Shown here: one piece after another, positions 18,383-28,346 of the stretch
Numbering within the stretch: position 1 is the stretch's first letter
How the letters are laid out: each line of letters begins with the position of its first letter
DNA from: an uncultured Pelagibacteraceae bacterium
Lineage (GTDB): Bacteria; Pseudomonadota; Alphaproteobacteria; Pelagibacterales; Pelagibacteraceae
NCBI GenBank assembly: GCA_902541285.1
Contig: CACBQD010000003.1
Location: 17,455 to 81,454 of the forward strand
Reading direction: 5' to 3'
DNA length: 64,000 nucleotides
Notes under the pieces: generated by a model
What the model was told of the DNA's origin: nothing
The model's database searches: none
Seen by the model: only the letters and a program-made list of their open reading frames with translations
Translations under genes and position numbers: made by a program

Positions 18383-19714
18383 ATGCATAAGAAGGTTTTT
18401 ATAAAGACATTTGGTTGTCAAATGAATGAGTATGATTCTAACAGGATATATGATGCTGTTAGGTCGATAGGTTATAATAAAACTGAAAACCAAGAAGAGG
18501 CTGATTGTTATATTTTAAATACTTGTCATATTAGAGATAAAGCTAAAGATAAAGTTTATCATGAGATTGGGAGAGTAAAAAAATTATATAAAGACAAAAA
18601 AAAACCAATTATGGTTGTTGCAGGTTGCGTTGCACAAGCTGAAAATACTGAGATGCTTAATAGAGAGAAATATATAGATTTAGTTATAGGTCCTCAATCT
18701 TATCAAAAAATAAATAATCTTTTGAAAAACTTTGAAGAAGAAAATAAAGTTGAAGAAACTGAATTCGACTCAGTTTCAAAGTTTAGGTACTTCGATAATA
18801 TAAAAAATAACAACACCAATGTTTCGTCTTTTTTAACGATTCAAGAGGGTTGTGATAAGTTCTGTCACTTTTGTGTTGTTCCTTATACTAGAGGACCAGA
18901 GTATTCTAGACCATTCAAAAGCATTATTGATGAAGCTGAGAGATTGATAAAGAATGGATCTAGAGAAATAACTTTTCTTGGTCAAAACGTAAATGCATAT
19001 TCTTATAAAGACGGATCTAGGGAGTACCGACTGTCAGATCTTATAAATACACTCAGCAAATATTCCGAAATAAGTAGAATTAGGTATACTACATCTCATC
19101 CAAGAGATATGACAGATGATCTTATTGAATGTTACAAAAATTCAAAAAAATTAATGCCTTTTGTTCATTTACCAATTCAAAGTGGTTCTGACAGAATATT
19201 AAAAATGATGAACAGAAAGCACACTGTAAGTTATTATTTAAACATTTATGAAAAATTAATCAAAATTAATCCTGACATAAAATTTTCTAGTGACTTTATT
19301 ATTGGATACCCTGGAGAAACAGAGAATGATTTCAAAGAAACCATAAATTTAGTTAATAAAATTAAATTTATAAATTCATTCTCATTTATTTTTAGCCCGA
19401 GACCAGGAACAAAGGCTGCAGAATTAAAGATTACTGATAAAGATAAACTTAAAAATAGACTGATGACTATTCAAGAAAAATTATTTAGTAATCAAATAGA
19501 ATTAAATAAATCTTTAGAAGGAAAAACTTTAGAGGTGCTTGTAGAAAACAAACTTAAAAACCAAAACAAATATTTTGGAAGAAATAAATTTTTAAATTCA
19601 GTTATTTTTGATGGTAATGAAAGTCATATTGGCAAATTAATTAAAGTGAATATCGAAAAAAGTAATCAAAATTCTTTATTTGGTAAAGTAACAGATGAAA
19701 TGAAAGCAGCATAA
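18383..19714 (+). CDS. miaB: tRNA-2-methylthio-N6-dimethylallyladenosine synthase
   Basis: Radical-SAM methylthiotransferase acting on i6A37 of tRNAs. The N-terminal UPF0004 domain has cysteines in KTFGCQMNEYDS, LNTCHIRDKA and VAGCVAQAE, which bind the auxiliary [4Fe-4S] cluster. The radical-SAM cluster motif is QEGCDKFCHFCVVPYTRG (CxxxCxxC). A C-terminal TRAM domain covers about residues 370-440. The 443-residue length is normal. The position after fur and before phoH is conserved in alphaproteobacteria. Confidence 0.97.
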   Translation: MHKKVFIKTFGCQMNEYDSNRIYDAVRSIGYNKTENQEEADCYILNTCHIRDKAKDKVYHEIGRVKKLYKDKKKPIMVVAGCVAQAENTEMLNREKYIDLVIGPQSYQKINNLLKNFEEENKVEETEFDSVSKFRYFDNIKNNNTNVSSFLTIQEGCDKFCHFCVVPYTRGPEYSRPFKSIIDEAERLIKNGSREITFLGQNVNAYSYKDGSREYRLSDLINTLSKYSEISRIRYTTSHPRDMTDDLIECYKNSKKLMPFVHLPIQSGSDRILKMMNRKHTVSYYLNIYEKLIKINPDIKFSSDFIIGYPGETENDFKETINLVNKIKFINSFSFIFSPRPGTKAAELKITDKDKLKNRLMTIQEKLFSNQIELNKSLEGKTLEVLVENKLKNQNKYFGRNKFLNSVIFDGNESHIGKLIKVNIEKSNQNSLFGKVTDEMKAA

Positions 19715-19715
19715 T

Positions 19716-20723
19716 TTGAAAAATTTTGCAAAATCAAAAATTAATCCTGATTTAAAATATGTATATTCAGAGAACAATGCCTTAAGTATCGTATTTCAAA
19801 GCAACGAATTACTTTTAGGTGTTTTAGGAGAATTTAATAATAACTTAAAAGAATTAGAAAAAATTACAAATTCTAGCATTTACTCTAGAGGAAACTCAAT
19901 TTTATTAAAAAATACTCCTGAAAAAAATGAAATAATAAAAAATGCAATTCAATTCCTTGTAGATCAATTTTTAAATAATGGAACATTAGAAAAAAAGGAT
20001 ATAGAGTCATCAGTAAACAAATTTATGATTGATGAAAAAGTTACAAATAAAAATGGAAATGTTGAATATATAATAAAAACTCCAAAAAAATCTGTAATAC
20101 CAAGATCAGAGAAACAAAAAAGTTATATAAGGGCTTTAAAAGAATCTGATATTGTTATTTCTGCAGGACCAGCCGGAACTGGTAAAACTTTTTTAGCTGT
20201 AGCTGTTGCTTTAACAATGTTGCTTGAAAAAAAAATAGAGAGAATCATTTTATCTAGACCAGCGGTAGAAGCAGGAGAGAGATTAGGTTTTTTACCAGGA
20301 GATATGAGAGAAAAAGTTGATCCTTATTTAAGACCTCTTTACGATTCATTATATGACCTATTAGATTTTGAAAAAATTCAAAAAAAAATAGAAGTTGGAG
20401 ATATTGAGATTGCACCACTTGCATTCATGAGGGGAAGAACTTTAAAAAATTCATTTGCAATACTTGATGAAGCACAAAATGCAACAGATACTCAAATAAA
20501 AATGTTTTTAACAAGAATTGGTGAAAATTCCAAAATAGTAATTAACGGTGATCCTTCCCAAATAGACTTACCTAATAAAACAATGTCAGGTTTAAATAGA
20601 TCAAAAAAATTACTTGGTCATTTAAAAGAGATATCCGTGGTAGATTTTGATCATACTGATGTTGTAAGACACCCACTAGTTTCCAAGATAGTCAAGGCTT
20701 ATTCTGATAAAAATTCAGATTAA
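19716..20723 (+). CDS. PhoH-like ATPase (YbeZ)
   Basis: Cytoplasmic P-loop ATPase, 335 residues, usually linked to YbeY in 16S rRNA maturation. Walker A is GPAGTGKTFLA (about residues 148-158), Walker B is FAILDEAQNATDTQIKM, and a further conserved stretch is ILSRPAVEAGERLGFLPGD. The start is TTG at 19716, one nucleotide after the miaB stop; no ATG occurs in the early reading frame, so the TTG is the best start. Its stop overlaps the ATG of ybeY (TAATG), consistent with coupled expression. Confidence 0.95.
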   Translation: MKNFAKSKINPDLKYVYSENNALSIVFQSNELLLGVLGEFNNNLKELEKITNSSIYSRGNSILLKNTPEKNEIIKNAIQFLVDQFLNNGTLEKKDIESSVNKFMIDEKVTNKNGNVEYIIKTPKKSVIPRSEKQKSYIRALKESDIVISAGPAGTGKTFLAVAVALTMLLEKKIERIILSRPAVEAGERLGFLPGDMREKVDPYLRPLYDSLYDLLDFEKIQKKIEVGDIEIAPLAFMRGRTLKNSFAILDEAQNATDTQIKMFLTRIGENSKIVINGDPSQIDLPNKTMSGLNRSKKLLGHLKEISVVDFDHTDVVRHPLVSKIVKAYSDKNSD

Positions 20724-21169
20724 TGATTAAAGCCAACATAGTTTTAGATAAAAAAATTTGGGAAAAGAAATTAAAAAAACCAGAGATATACTTCAAAAAG
20801 AAATTAAACAAATTATCTAAATTAAGCATTTTTAAAAATAAAAACCAAGAATTTACTGTGATGCTTACTAATAATAAAAAAATGAAAGATTTAAATTTAA
20901 AATTTAGAAATAAAAATGTTTCAACGGACGTACTTTCTTTTCCTTTAAAAGTTAAATTAAAAAATAAATTATATTTAGGAGATATAGCAATTTCTTTTGA
21001 AATAATTAACAAAAGAGCAAAATCAACAAGTTTTGATCATGAATTAGATAAAATGTGGATACACGGTTATTTGCATCTCCTAGGACATGATCATAAAAAA
21101 AATAAAGATTATTATTTAATGAACAAAAGAGAAAATTTAATATTTAAAAAATTGAATAAAATAAATTGA
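20723..21169 (+). CDS. ybeY: Endoribonuclease YbeY (rRNA maturation factor)
   Basis: Zinc-dependent RNase needed for 16S rRNA 3'-end maturation and ribosome quality control. The metal site HGYLHLLGHDH (H-x3-H-x5-H) is near residue 113-123, preceded by the STDVLSFPLK segment. The 148-residue length is typical. Start ATG overlaps the phoH stop by one nucleotide. CorC/HlyC, which usually follows in alphaproteobacteria, is missing; lnt follows directly with a 4-nt overlap. Confidence 0.95.
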   Translation: MIKANIVLDKKIWEKKLKKPEIYFKKKLNKLSKLSIFKNKNQEFTVMLTNNKKMKDLNLKFRNKNVSTDVLSFPLKVKLKNKLYLGDIAISFEIINKRAKSTSFDHELDKMWIHGYLHLLGHDHKKNKDYYLMNKRENLIFKKLNKIN

Positions 21170-22686
21170 AATCTATTCTACAAAATAAAGCTTATCTATA
21201 TTTAACATGTTTATTTTTAGGTATAATAACATCATTTAGTTTACCACCATATAATTTTGTATTTCTTAATTTTTTATCACTTCCGACATTACTTTATATA
21301 TTAATAAATTATACCCATAAAAAAATCATATCATTTTTTGTTGGTTGGGTCTTTGGATTTGGTTATTTTATTTCTAACCTTTATTGGATTACAAATTCTT
21401 TAACATTTGATTTAAATTTTAAATTAATTATTCCATTTGCATTAATATTAATACCTTTATTTTTAGGAATATTTTATGGTTTAGTAACTTTTCTAAGTAG
21501 CCTCTTTAATTTAAAAAATAAACTCTCATCAGTTTTGATTTTTTCGATTTTTTTTGGTGGGATTGAATTTCTAAGAAGTTTTATTTTAGGTGGTTTTCCT
21601 TGGAATCTATTAGTCTTTAGTGTTTCAAATAACTTACCTTCTTTACAAATTTTATCCTATGTAGGGACCTACTCGTTAAATTTATTATCAATCACAATTT
21701 TCTTATTACCAATAATATTTTTTCATAAGTATAAAAGTTCAGGAGCAGTTATTTTTTTTTGTTTTGGATTAATTCTAGTAGTAATAAATTATTCGTATGG
21801 ATACTTTAATATTAAAAATTTTGAAAAAAAAAAATACGACAAGCTAGACTCTGTTATTCGAGTTGTTTCTCCAAAAGTACCAATTGAAAGATTCTTAACA
21901 AATCAGAGTCCTGAAAAAAATATCGATGAATTACTTACTTTAAGTGATCCAAATAAATCTGAAAAAAAAATATTTATTTTTCCCGAGGGTATAATCACTA
22001 GTATTTATTTTAGAGATCTCAAATTTTTTAAAAATATCTTCAAAAAAAAATTTAATGCAAATCATAAAGTCATTTTGGGAATTAATAGTATTAAAGAAAA
22101 TAAAATTTATAATTCTTTAGTAGTATTAAATTCTGACACAGAATTATTGTATAAATACAACAAGAATAAACTAGTTCCATTCGGAGAATTTTTACCATTT
22201 GAAAATTTCTTCAAAAGAGTAGGTTTAAAAAAAATAACCCAAGGGTATCAACCATTTTCAGCTGATAATAAAAGAGAAATTCTGAACATTGATAAAATAA
22301 AATTTATCCCACTTATTTGTTATGAAATAATTTATTCAGGAAAAATTAATCCAAATAAAAAATATTACGATTTTATATTAAATATTTCTGAGGATGGTTG
22401 GTTTGGCAAATCTATTGGGCCCGCTCAACACTTATCTCATTCGATATTTAGATCAATTGAAGAGGGTAAAAATGTTTTTAGATCTACAAACAATGGGGTT
22501 TCTGCTTTTGTTAATCCCAAAGGTCAAATTATTAAACAAATTAGTGAAAAAGGATATTTTGATGTTAATAAAATCAAACGTGTTGATAAAACTTATTTTG
22601 CTGAACATGGTAATAAGATCTTCTTTTATTTTGTCATAATTTATACTACTTTCATTGTGATTTTAAAAATTAGGGAGAATAAATGA
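21166..22686 (+). CDS. lnt: Apolipoprotein N-acyltransferase
   Basis: Inner-membrane enzyme that adds the third acyl chain to lipoproteins. The N-terminal half has about six to seven transmembrane segments including [11 protein letters not shown]. The periplasmic nitrilase domain (about residues 225-475) shows the Glu-Lys-Cys triad: [21 protein letters not shown] and [10 protein letters not shown] final transmembrane helix closes the protein. The start is a TTG at 21166 overlapping the ybeY stop (TTGA), with no nearby ATG. Likely clients in the window are the BON lipoprotein and the LptM-like protein. Confidence 0.95.
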   Translation: MKSILQNKAYLYLTCLFLGIITSFSLPPYNFVFLNFLSLPTLLYILINYTHKKIISFFVGWVFGFGYFISNLYWITNSLTFDLNFKLIIPFALILIPLFLGIFYGLVTFLSSLFNLKNKLSSVLIFSIFFGGIEFLRSFILGGFPWNLLVFSVSNNLPSLQILSYVGTYSLNLLSITIFLLPIIFFHKYKSSGAVIFFCFGLILVVINYSYGYFNIKNFEKKKYDKLDSVIRVVSPKVPIERFLTNQSPEKNIDELLTLSDPNKSEKKIFIFPEGIITSIYFRDLKFFKNIFKKKFNANHKVILGINSIKENKIYNSLVVLNSDTELLYKYNKNKLVPFGEFLPFENFFKRVGLKKITQGYQPFSADNKREILNIDKIKFIPLICYEIIYSGKINPNKKYYDFILNISEDGWFGKSIGPAQHLSHSIFRSIEEGKNVFRSTNNGVSAFVNPKGQIIKQISEKGYFDVNKIKRVDKTYFAEHGNKIFFYFVIIYTTFIVILKIRENK

Positions 22687-23846
22687 AAAAAGATTACTTA
22701 TTTACTAGCGAGTCAGTATCCGAAGGTCATCCAGATAAAGTTTGTGATAGAATTTCAGATATGGTTGTAGATACATATTTGGCTGCTGAACCTCAATCGA
22801 GAGTTGCTTGTGAAACTTTAACAACAACAAACAAAGTTGTCTTAGCTGGTGAAGTAAGAGGTCCAGAAATAAAAAAAAAAGATTTAATAGAAAAAGTAAG
22901 GCACTGCATCAAAGATATTGGTTATGATCAAGAAGGATTTACTTGGAAAGAAGCAACATCAGTCGAAAGTCATTTACACTCTCAATCAGCTGATATTGCT
23001 ATGGGTGTAGATTCCTCTGGAAATAAAGATGAAGGTGCTGGCGATCAAGGAATTATGTTCGGTTACGCATGTAATGAAACCGATGTGCTGATGCCCGCTC
23101 CAATACACTACTCTCATAAAATATTAAGACTTATGGCTCAAGATAGAAAATCCGGCAAATTGAAAAATATAGAACCAGACTCAAAAAGCCAAATTACAAT
23201 TGAATATAAAGATGGAAAACCATCATCAGTAAAATCTGTAGTTATATCGACTCAACACTCTCCAGATGTCAATCAAGCTCAAGTTAGAGAATTGGTAAAA
23301 CCTTATATTGAAAGATCAATACCAAAAGAATTATTGAGTTCATTAGATGAAAAGGAAATATATGTGAACCCAACGGGAAATTTTGTAATTGGAGGCCCTG
23401 ACGGTGATAGTGGTTTGACTGGTAGGAAAATTATTGTTGACACATATGGTGGAGCAGCACCACATGGAGGAGGTGCATTTTCTGGAAAAGATCCAACCAA
23501 AGTTGATAGATCAGCTGCTTATGCATCCAGATATTTAGCAAAGAATGTTGTTGCATCTAAAATTGCTAACAAATGTTTGATTCAACTTGCATATGCTATA
23601 GGTGTATCAAAACCTTTATCAATTTATGTTGATTTATTTGATAATGATGATGAAAAAAATAAATATGTAGAAAAACTTATACATGAAAATTTTGATTTAA
23701 GCCCTAGAGGCATAAGAGAGATGTTAGGCCTAAATAAACCTATTTATGAAAAAACAGCAGCATATGGACACTTCGGAAGAATTCCAGATGAGCAAGGTTC
23801 ATTTTCATGGGAAAAGACAGATAAATCAGACCTATTTAATAGGTAA
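22683..23846 (+). CDS. metK: S-adenosylmethionine synthetase
   Basis: Makes SAM from methionine and ATP. Signatures: [17 protein letters not shown] at the N-terminus, [12 protein letters not shown] (the ATP-binding GAGDQG near residue 119), and [19 protein letters not shown] (the P-loop-like motif near residue 260). The 387-residue length is standard. The ATG overlaps the lnt stop (ATGA), so metK has no own leader and no SAM riboswitch is possible directly before it. It ends the tsaB-metK operon. SAM feeds MiaB, RsmI and UbiE encoded in this window. Confidence 0.98.
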   Translation: MKKDYLFTSESVSEGHPDKVCDRISDMVVDTYLAAEPQSRVACETLTTTNKVVLAGEVRGPEIKKKDLIEKVRHCIKDIGYDQEGFTWKEATSVESHLHSQSADIAMGVDSSGNKDEGAGDQGIMFGYACNETDVLMPAPIHYSHKILRLMAQDRKSGKLKNIEPDSKSQITIEYKDGKPSSVKSVVISTQHSPDVNQAQVRELVKPYIERSIPKELLSSLDEKEIYVNPTGNFVIGGPDGDSGLTGRKIIVDTYGGAAPHGGGAFSGKDPTKVDRSAAYASRYLAKNVVASKIANKCLIQLAYAIGVSKPLSIYVDLFDNDDEKNKYVEKLIHENFDLSPRGIREMLGLNKPIYEKTAAYGHFGRIPDEQGSFSWEKTDKSDLFNR

Positions 23847-23852
23847 ATAAAG

Positions 23853-23880
23853 TTGAATATTAAAAAAAAATAAATATATT
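23853..23880 (+). promoter_or_regulatory. Candidate promoter for the nusA operon
   Basis: TTGAAT (23853-23858) and TATATT (23875-23880) are separated by 16 nt, giving a plausible sigma-70 promoter with a start near 23887. The region is very A/T rich, so chance matches are common. If used, the transcript runs through the hairpin at 23902-23928 before reaching nusA. Confidence 0.4.
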
Positions 23881-23901
23881 TCATTCACATTATTGAAATT
23901 C

Positions 23902-23928
23902 AAAATGGGCCTCGGCCCATTTTTTTTT
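23902..23928 (+). terminator. Rho-independent terminator or attenuator between metK and nusA
   Basis: A near-perfect hairpin: aaaatgggcc (23902-23911) pairs with ggcccatttt (23914-23923), effectively a tight four-base loop, followed by an unbroken T run to 23928. It is among the most GC-rich segments in the window. It lies after metK and ends one base before the nusA Shine-Dalgarno (AGGA, 23929-23932). No promoter can fit between it and nusA, so nusA must be reached by readthrough, which suggests attenuation rather than a plain end of transcript. Confidence 0.85.
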
Positions 23929-23940
23929 AGGATTAATAAA

Positions 23941-25494
23941 ATGTTAAATAGAAGAGCAGATAAACTAGAATTAATAAGAATAGCAGAAGCAGTAGCTTTA
24001 GAAAAATCAATTGATAAAGAGTTAATAATTGGATCGATGGAAAATGGTATTGCTAAGGCAGCTAAATCTAAATTTGGATCTGAAAACGAAATTAAAGTTG
24101 AAATTGATAGAGAAAGTGGTGATATTGGAATATTTAGAAAGTTGTTAATAGTAGAAAATCCAGAAAACTCTAATTTAGAAATAACCCTAGATGATGCAAT
24201 TAAGCTTAATGAAAATAATCATGGAAAACAAATTGGAGATGAGGTTTTACAACCATTACCATCATTTGATTTTGGAAGAATAGCTGCTCAAACAGCGAAA
24301 CAAGTAATTAGTTTCAATGTAAGAGAAGCTGAAAGAGAGAGACAATACAACGATTTCAAAGATAAAATTGATACTATCTTGAGCGGTATAGTTAAAAGAT
24401 TAGAGTTTGGAAACGTAATTGTTGATCTTGGAAGAACTGAAGCAATAATACAAAAAAATGAAATGATACCGAGAGAAAATATTAAAGCAGGCGACAGAGT
24501 AAAAGCTTATTGCTTGGATGTAAGGAGAGAGCCAAGAGGTCAACAAATATTCTTGTCAAGAGCACATCCGAAATTTATGGAGAAATTATTTATACAAGAG
24601 GTTCCAGAAATTTATGATGGATTAATCGAAATTAAATCATCTTCAAGAGATCCAGGTAGTAGAGCTAAAATTTGTGTCAAAGCAATTGATACTTCCTTAG
24701 ATCCTGTCGGTGCATGTGTAGGTATGCGAGGAAGTAGAGTTCAAGCTGTTGTAAATGAACTTCAAGGAGAAAAAATTGATATTGTAAATTGGTCTGAAGA
24801 TCCAGCAGTAATTGTTGCAAATGCTTTATCACCTGCTGAAGTACAGAGAGTGAATGTAGATGAGGAGGGAAGAAAACTTGATGTTATTTTAACAGAGGAA
24901 AATCTTAGTAAAGCAATTGGTAGAAGAGGTCAAAATGTTCGACTGGCAACAAAATTGATGAATTATGAAATTAATATTATGACCGATCAAGAGGATTCTG
25001 AAAGAAGACAAATAGAGTTTAAAGAGAAGACAGATAATTTTGTAAAAAATTTGGAGTTAGATGAAACATTAGGGCAGTTACTTGTTGCAGAAGGGTTTTC
25101 ATCTATTGATGATATTAAAGATAGTAATCCCGAAGCCTTAATGAAAATTGAGGGAATAGAAGAGGAAACAGCAAAAGAGTTAATAGAAAGAGCTAAAGAA
25201 TTTTATCAAAAAGACCAAGAAGAAATAGCAAATAGAATTAAAAATTTGGGCTTAGAAAATGATTTAATTAATCACAAGGGTCTAACACCAGGAATGCTTG
25301 TCACGCTTGGAGAACAAAAGATATTAACATTAAACGATTTTGCGGATTTAGCTTCTGATGAATTGACTGGCGGTTACGATATTGTTAAGGGTGAAAGAGT
25401 AAGAATAAAGGGGTATTTAGAGGATTTTGCTCTTTCAAAAAAAGAAGCAGACGATTTAATTATGTCTGCAAGAGACATTGTTTATAAAGACTGA
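23941..25494 (+). CDS. nusA: Transcription termination/antitermination factor NusA
   Basis: RNA-polymerase-associated factor controlling pausing, termination and antitermination. The start is set at ATG 23941 (LNRRADKLELIRIAEAVA), 8 nt after AGGA; a longer frame from TTG 23893 would translate the terminator hairpin and is rejected. Domains in order: N-terminal RNAP-binding (1-~120), S1 (~130-200), KH1 and KH2 (~225-350, with VGACVGMRGSRVQAVVNEL and SKAIGRRGQNVRLA), then two helix-hairpin-helix acidic repeats. Length 517 residues. RimP, normally just upstream, is absent here. It overlaps no neighbour; infB follows after 10 nt. Confidence 0.96.
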   Translation: MLNRRADKLELIRIAEAVALEKSIDKELIIGSMENGIAKAAKSKFGSENEIKVEIDRESGDIGIFRKLLIVENPENSNLEITLDDAIKLNENNHGKQIGDEVLQPLPSFDFGRIAAQTAKQVISFNVREAERERQYNDFKDKIDTILSGIVKRLEFGNVIVDLGRTEAIIQKNEMIPRENIKAGDRVKAYCLDVRREPRGQQIFLSRAHPKFMEKLFIQEVPEIYDGLIEIKSSSRDPGSRAKICVKAIDTSLDPVGACVGMRGSRVQAVVNELQGEKIDIVNWSEDPAVIVANALSPAEVQRVNVDEEGRKLDVILTEENLSKAIGRRGQNVRLATKLMNYEINIMTDQEDSERRQIEFKEKTDNFVKNLELDETLGQLLVAEGFSSIDDIKDSNPEALMKIEGIEEETAKELIERAKEFYQKDQEEIANRIKNLGLENDLINHKGLTPGMLVTLGEQKILTLNDFADLASDELTGGYDIVKGERVRIKGYLEDFALSKKEADDLIMSARDIVYKD

Positions 25495-25504
25495 GAGATG
25501 AAAA

Positions 25505-27724
25505 ATGGAAAAGAAAAAATTAAAGTTATCAATTTCTGGAGCTTCCAAAAAGACAATTAACAGTATTGAACAAGCTAGATCTCAATCAAAGAATACAGTT
25601 GTAATAGAGAAAAGATCTCCAAGATTTGGAGGTAAAACAAATTTTTCTAGAGGAGCAAGACCAGTAGACAATAAATCACAAAGCACGTTTATTCCAAAAA
25701 AAACAAACTTTTCTAAACCTTCATCACCAATCACATCTGATTTTGAAAAAAGAAAGCTGGCAGAACAAAGAGCAACAAGAAGATTAAAAGGTGAAAATGT
25801 CCAAAAAGAAAATAAACTTAATAAACAGGGTGGTAAAAGAAGAGAGCTCAAGTTGACCGTTTCACGGGCATTAAGCGGAGACGATATTGGAATAAGGTCG
25901 AGAAGTTTAGCTTCATTGAAAAGGGCAAAGCAGAAGGAAAATAGATTATTAAATAAAGAAGAAACAAAAGAGAACTTTAAACCAGTAAAAAGAGATATTA
26001 ACATACCTGAGGTTATTACTATTAGAGAATTAGCAAACAGAATGGCTGAGCAATCAAGTAGTATAATCAAACATTTGATGGGAATGGGAGTAACAGTTAC
26101 TATTAATCATACAATTGACGCAGATACTGCAGAATATTTAGTTAAAGAATTTGGACATAATCCTGTTAAAGAAGAAAAAGCCGAGGAAATTTTAGATAAA
26201 ATTAAAGAGATTAAAACACAAAATCTAAAAAGCAGAGCACCCATAGTAACAGTAATGGGCCACGTGGATCATGGTAAAACATCTGTTTTAGATGTTTTAA
26301 GAAAAGCCAATGTTGTATCTGGTGAGTTTGGAGGCATTACTCAACATATTGGAGCATATCAAATTACACATAAAAAAAATAAAATCACTTTTATCGACAC
26401 TCCTGGTCATGCTGCATTTACAGAAATGCGAGCAAGAGGCTCAAAATTAACAGATATTGTAATTTTAGTTGTTGCTGCTGATGATGGTGTAAAGCCACAA
26501 ACAATAGAATCAATTAAACATGCAAAAGCTGCTAAAGTACCAATTGTTGTAGCAATAAATAAATGTGACCTTCCTGATGCCGATCCTCAAAAAATTAAAA
26601 ACCAGCTTTTAGAATATGAGTTAATAGCAGAAGATTTGTCAGGGGATGTACTCATGGTAGAGATATCCACAAAAACAAATAAAAATTTAGAAAAATTAGT
26701 TGAGAGTGTAATTTTACAAGCCGAAATATTGGATTTAAAAACTGACTTTGATACTGATGCAAAAGGAATCGTTTTAGAGTCCAAAATTGATATCGGAAGA
26801 GGACCAATTGCAAATGTAATAGTTACAGCCGGAACTCTAAACAAGGGTGATTATTTTGTAAGTGGTTTAAAATGGGGAAAAGTGAGAGCTATTATAAATG
26901 ATCAAGGAAAACAAATTGAAAAAGCAGAACCCGCAACACCAATTGAGATATTAGGTATTAACGGAGCAGCAAAATCAGGTGATGATTTTATAGTTTTAAA
27001 GAGTGAAAAAGAGGCAAAAACCCTTTGCGAAGGTAGAATACAGGAAGCAAAGGAGAGCAAAAATCCAATGTCTTTTGTAACTCAAGATTCTGCATTTAAA
27101 GATACATCGTCTGAAGAACTAAATATTATAATAAAATCAGATGTTCATGGTTCTTCAGAAGCAATTAAAAATGCTATAAATCAAATTAAACATGATGAGG
27201 TAAAACCAAAAATTCTTTTGTCAGATATAGGAATGGTTACCGAGACTGACGTTACCTTAGCCAAAGCATCTAATGCTGTAATTATAGCCTTCAATGTAAA
27301 ACCTAGCAAAGAAGCAAAAAAAAGAGCTGAACAGGAAAAAATTTCTATATTCAGTTTTAATATTATTTATGAAGTATTAGATTTCATAAAAAGTAAAATG
27401 TCTGGTTTATTAACTCCAGAAGTAGACGAAAAAATTATTGGAACAGCGGAGATACTGGAAATATTTAAAGTTTCAAAAGTAGGTAAAGTTGCAGGCTCTA
27501 AAGTGACAGATGGAGAAATTACCCAAGACTCTAACGCAAGAGTTATTAGAGATGGGGCTATTATTTTCAATGGAAAAATTGGATCAATATTTAGAGAAAA
27601 AAATCAAACTAAGCAGGTATCTGCTGGTTTAGAGTGTGGAATAACGCTTAAGGATTTTGTTGATTTTCAGAAAAATGACGTAATTGAAGTATATAATTCT
27701 ACAATAACAGAAAGAACGATATAA
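25505..27724 (+). CDS. infB: Translation initiation factor IF-2
   Basis: GTPase that places initiator tRNA on the 30S subunit. The first ~160 residues are a basic, low-complexity region, then an IF2-N domain ([21 protein letters not shown]). The G domain begins near residue 245 with [16 protein letters not shown] (G1), [11 protein letters not shown] (G2), DTPGHAAF (G3) and INKCDL (G4). Domains II to IV follow. At 739 residues it is shorter than E. coli IF2 (890) because of its short N-terminal region. YlxR, often between nusA and infB, is missing. The stop overlaps the rbfA start by one nucleotide. Confidence 0.97.
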   Translation: MEKKKLKLSISGASKKTINSIEQARSQSKNTVVIEKRSPRFGGKTNFSRGARPVDNKSQSTFIPKKTNFSKPSSPITSDFEKRKLAEQRATRRLKGENVQKENKLNKQGGKRRELKLTVSRALSGDDIGIRSRSLASLKRAKQKENRLLNKEETKENFKPVKRDINIPEVITIRELANRMAEQSSSIIKHLMGMGVTVTINHTIDADTAEYLVKEFGHNPVKEEKAEEILDKIKEIKTQNLKSRAPIVTVMGHVDHGKTSVLDVLRKANVVSGEFGGITQHIGAYQITHKKNKITFIDTPGHAAFTEMRARGSKLTDIVILVVAADDGVKPQTIESIKHAKAAKVPIVVAINKCDLPDADPQKIKNQLLEYELIAEDLSGDVLMVEISTKTNKNLEKLVESVILQAEILDLKTDFDTDAKGIVLESKIDIGRGPIANVIVTAGTLNKGDYFVSGLKWGKVRAIINDQGKQIEKAEPATPIEILGINGAAKSGDDFIVLKSEKEAKTLCEGRIQEAKESKNPMSFVTQDSAFKDTSSEELNIIIKSDVHGSSEAIKNAINQIKHDEVKPKILLSDIGMVTETDVTLAKASNAVIIAFNVKPSKEAKKRAEQEKISIFSFNIIYEVLDFIKSKMSGLLTPEVDEKIIGTAEILEIFKVSKVGKVAGSKVTDGEITQDSNARVIRDGAIIFNGKIGSIFREKNQTKQVSAGLECGITLKDFVDFQKNDVIEVYNSTITERTI

Positions 27725-28089
27725 TGACTAACTTAGGAAAACCAGTTACCCAAAGACAATTGAGAGTTGGTGAAATGATAAAACAAGCATTAGGAATGTT
27801 ATTTATAAGAGATGAAGCAAAATTACCAAATTTATCTACAAAAGAAATAACAGTTACTGAAGTTAGAATGTCTCCAGATTTAAAAACAGCAAAAATTTTT
27901 GTAATGCCTTTAGGTGGAAAAGATACTGAAGAAGTCGTTACTAAATTAAAAGAATTTTCATTTGTAATCAGAAAAGTTTTATCAAAAAAAATAGTGATGA
28001 AGTTTTTACCAAAACTATTTTTTGTAAAAGATGACTCTTTTGATTATGCAGAAAAAATTGAAAATTTAATCAAACAAACAAATAAGTAA
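27724..28089 (+). CDS. rbfA: Ribosome-binding factor A
   Basis: Cold-shock and 30S maturation factor binding the 16S rRNA 5' region. The 121-residue protein has the KH-like fold with RQLRVGEMIKQALGMLF at the N-terminus and ITVTEVRMSPDLKTAKIFVMPLG in the middle, both family signatures. It is coupled to infB through TAATG. TruB, which normally separates rbfA from rpsO, is absent; rpsO begins 8 nt after the rbfA stop. Confidence 0.93.
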   Translation: MTNLGKPVTQRQLRVGEMIKQALGMLFIRDEAKLPNLSTKEITVTEVRMSPDLKTAKIFVMPLGGKDTEEVVTKLKEFSFVIRKVLSKKIVMKFLPKLFFVKDDSFDYAEKIENLIKQTNK

Positions 28090-28097
28090 GGAAAAAA

Positions 28098-28346
28098 ATG
28101 GCAAATAAAGCAAAAGAACTAGCAATCCATGACAAGGACACTGGTTCTTCAGAAGTTCAAGTTGCTCAACTAACAGATAAAATTGAGAACTTATCTAAAC
28201 ATATTAAACAGTTCAAAAAAGATAAACACTCATCTGTTGGACTTTTAAGAGCGGTAAATAGAAGAAAAAAATTATTAGACTATTTAAAGAAAAATAAAAT
28301 GGAGTCTTATAAAGAAGTAATATCAAAATTAAATTTAAGGAAGTAA
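28098..28346 (+). CDS. rpsO: Ribosomal protein S15
   Basis: Small-subunit protein binding 16S rRNA helices 20-22. The 82-residue product shows DTGSSEVQVAQLTDKIENLSKHI and HSSVGLLRAVNRRKKLLDYLKKN, the S15 signature, but is somewhat shorter than the usual 89. A Shine-Dalgarno-like aaggaa lies just upstream of the ATG. pnp starts at the very next base after its stop, an arrangement conserved in bacteria and consistent with autoregulated co-expression. Confidence 0.97.
   Translation: MANKAKELAIHDKDTGSSEVQVAQLTDKIENLSKHIKQFKKDKHSSVGLLRAVNRRKKLLDYLKKNKMESYKEVISKLNLRK

Noticed and set aside
22600..22690. SAM riboswitch before metK
   Set aside because: metK starts inside the lnt stop codon, and the upstream sequence is coding; no leader exists.
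23893..23940. Upstream extension of nusA from a TTG start
   Set aside because: It would translate the terminator hairpin and T run. The ATG at 23941 has a good ribosome binding site and matches the conserved NusA N-terminus.
25582..26070. 162-residue frame antisense to infB
   Set aside because: A shadow of the A-rich, low-complexity IF2 N-terminal region; its hydrophobic look comes from reverse-reading Lys/Arg codons.
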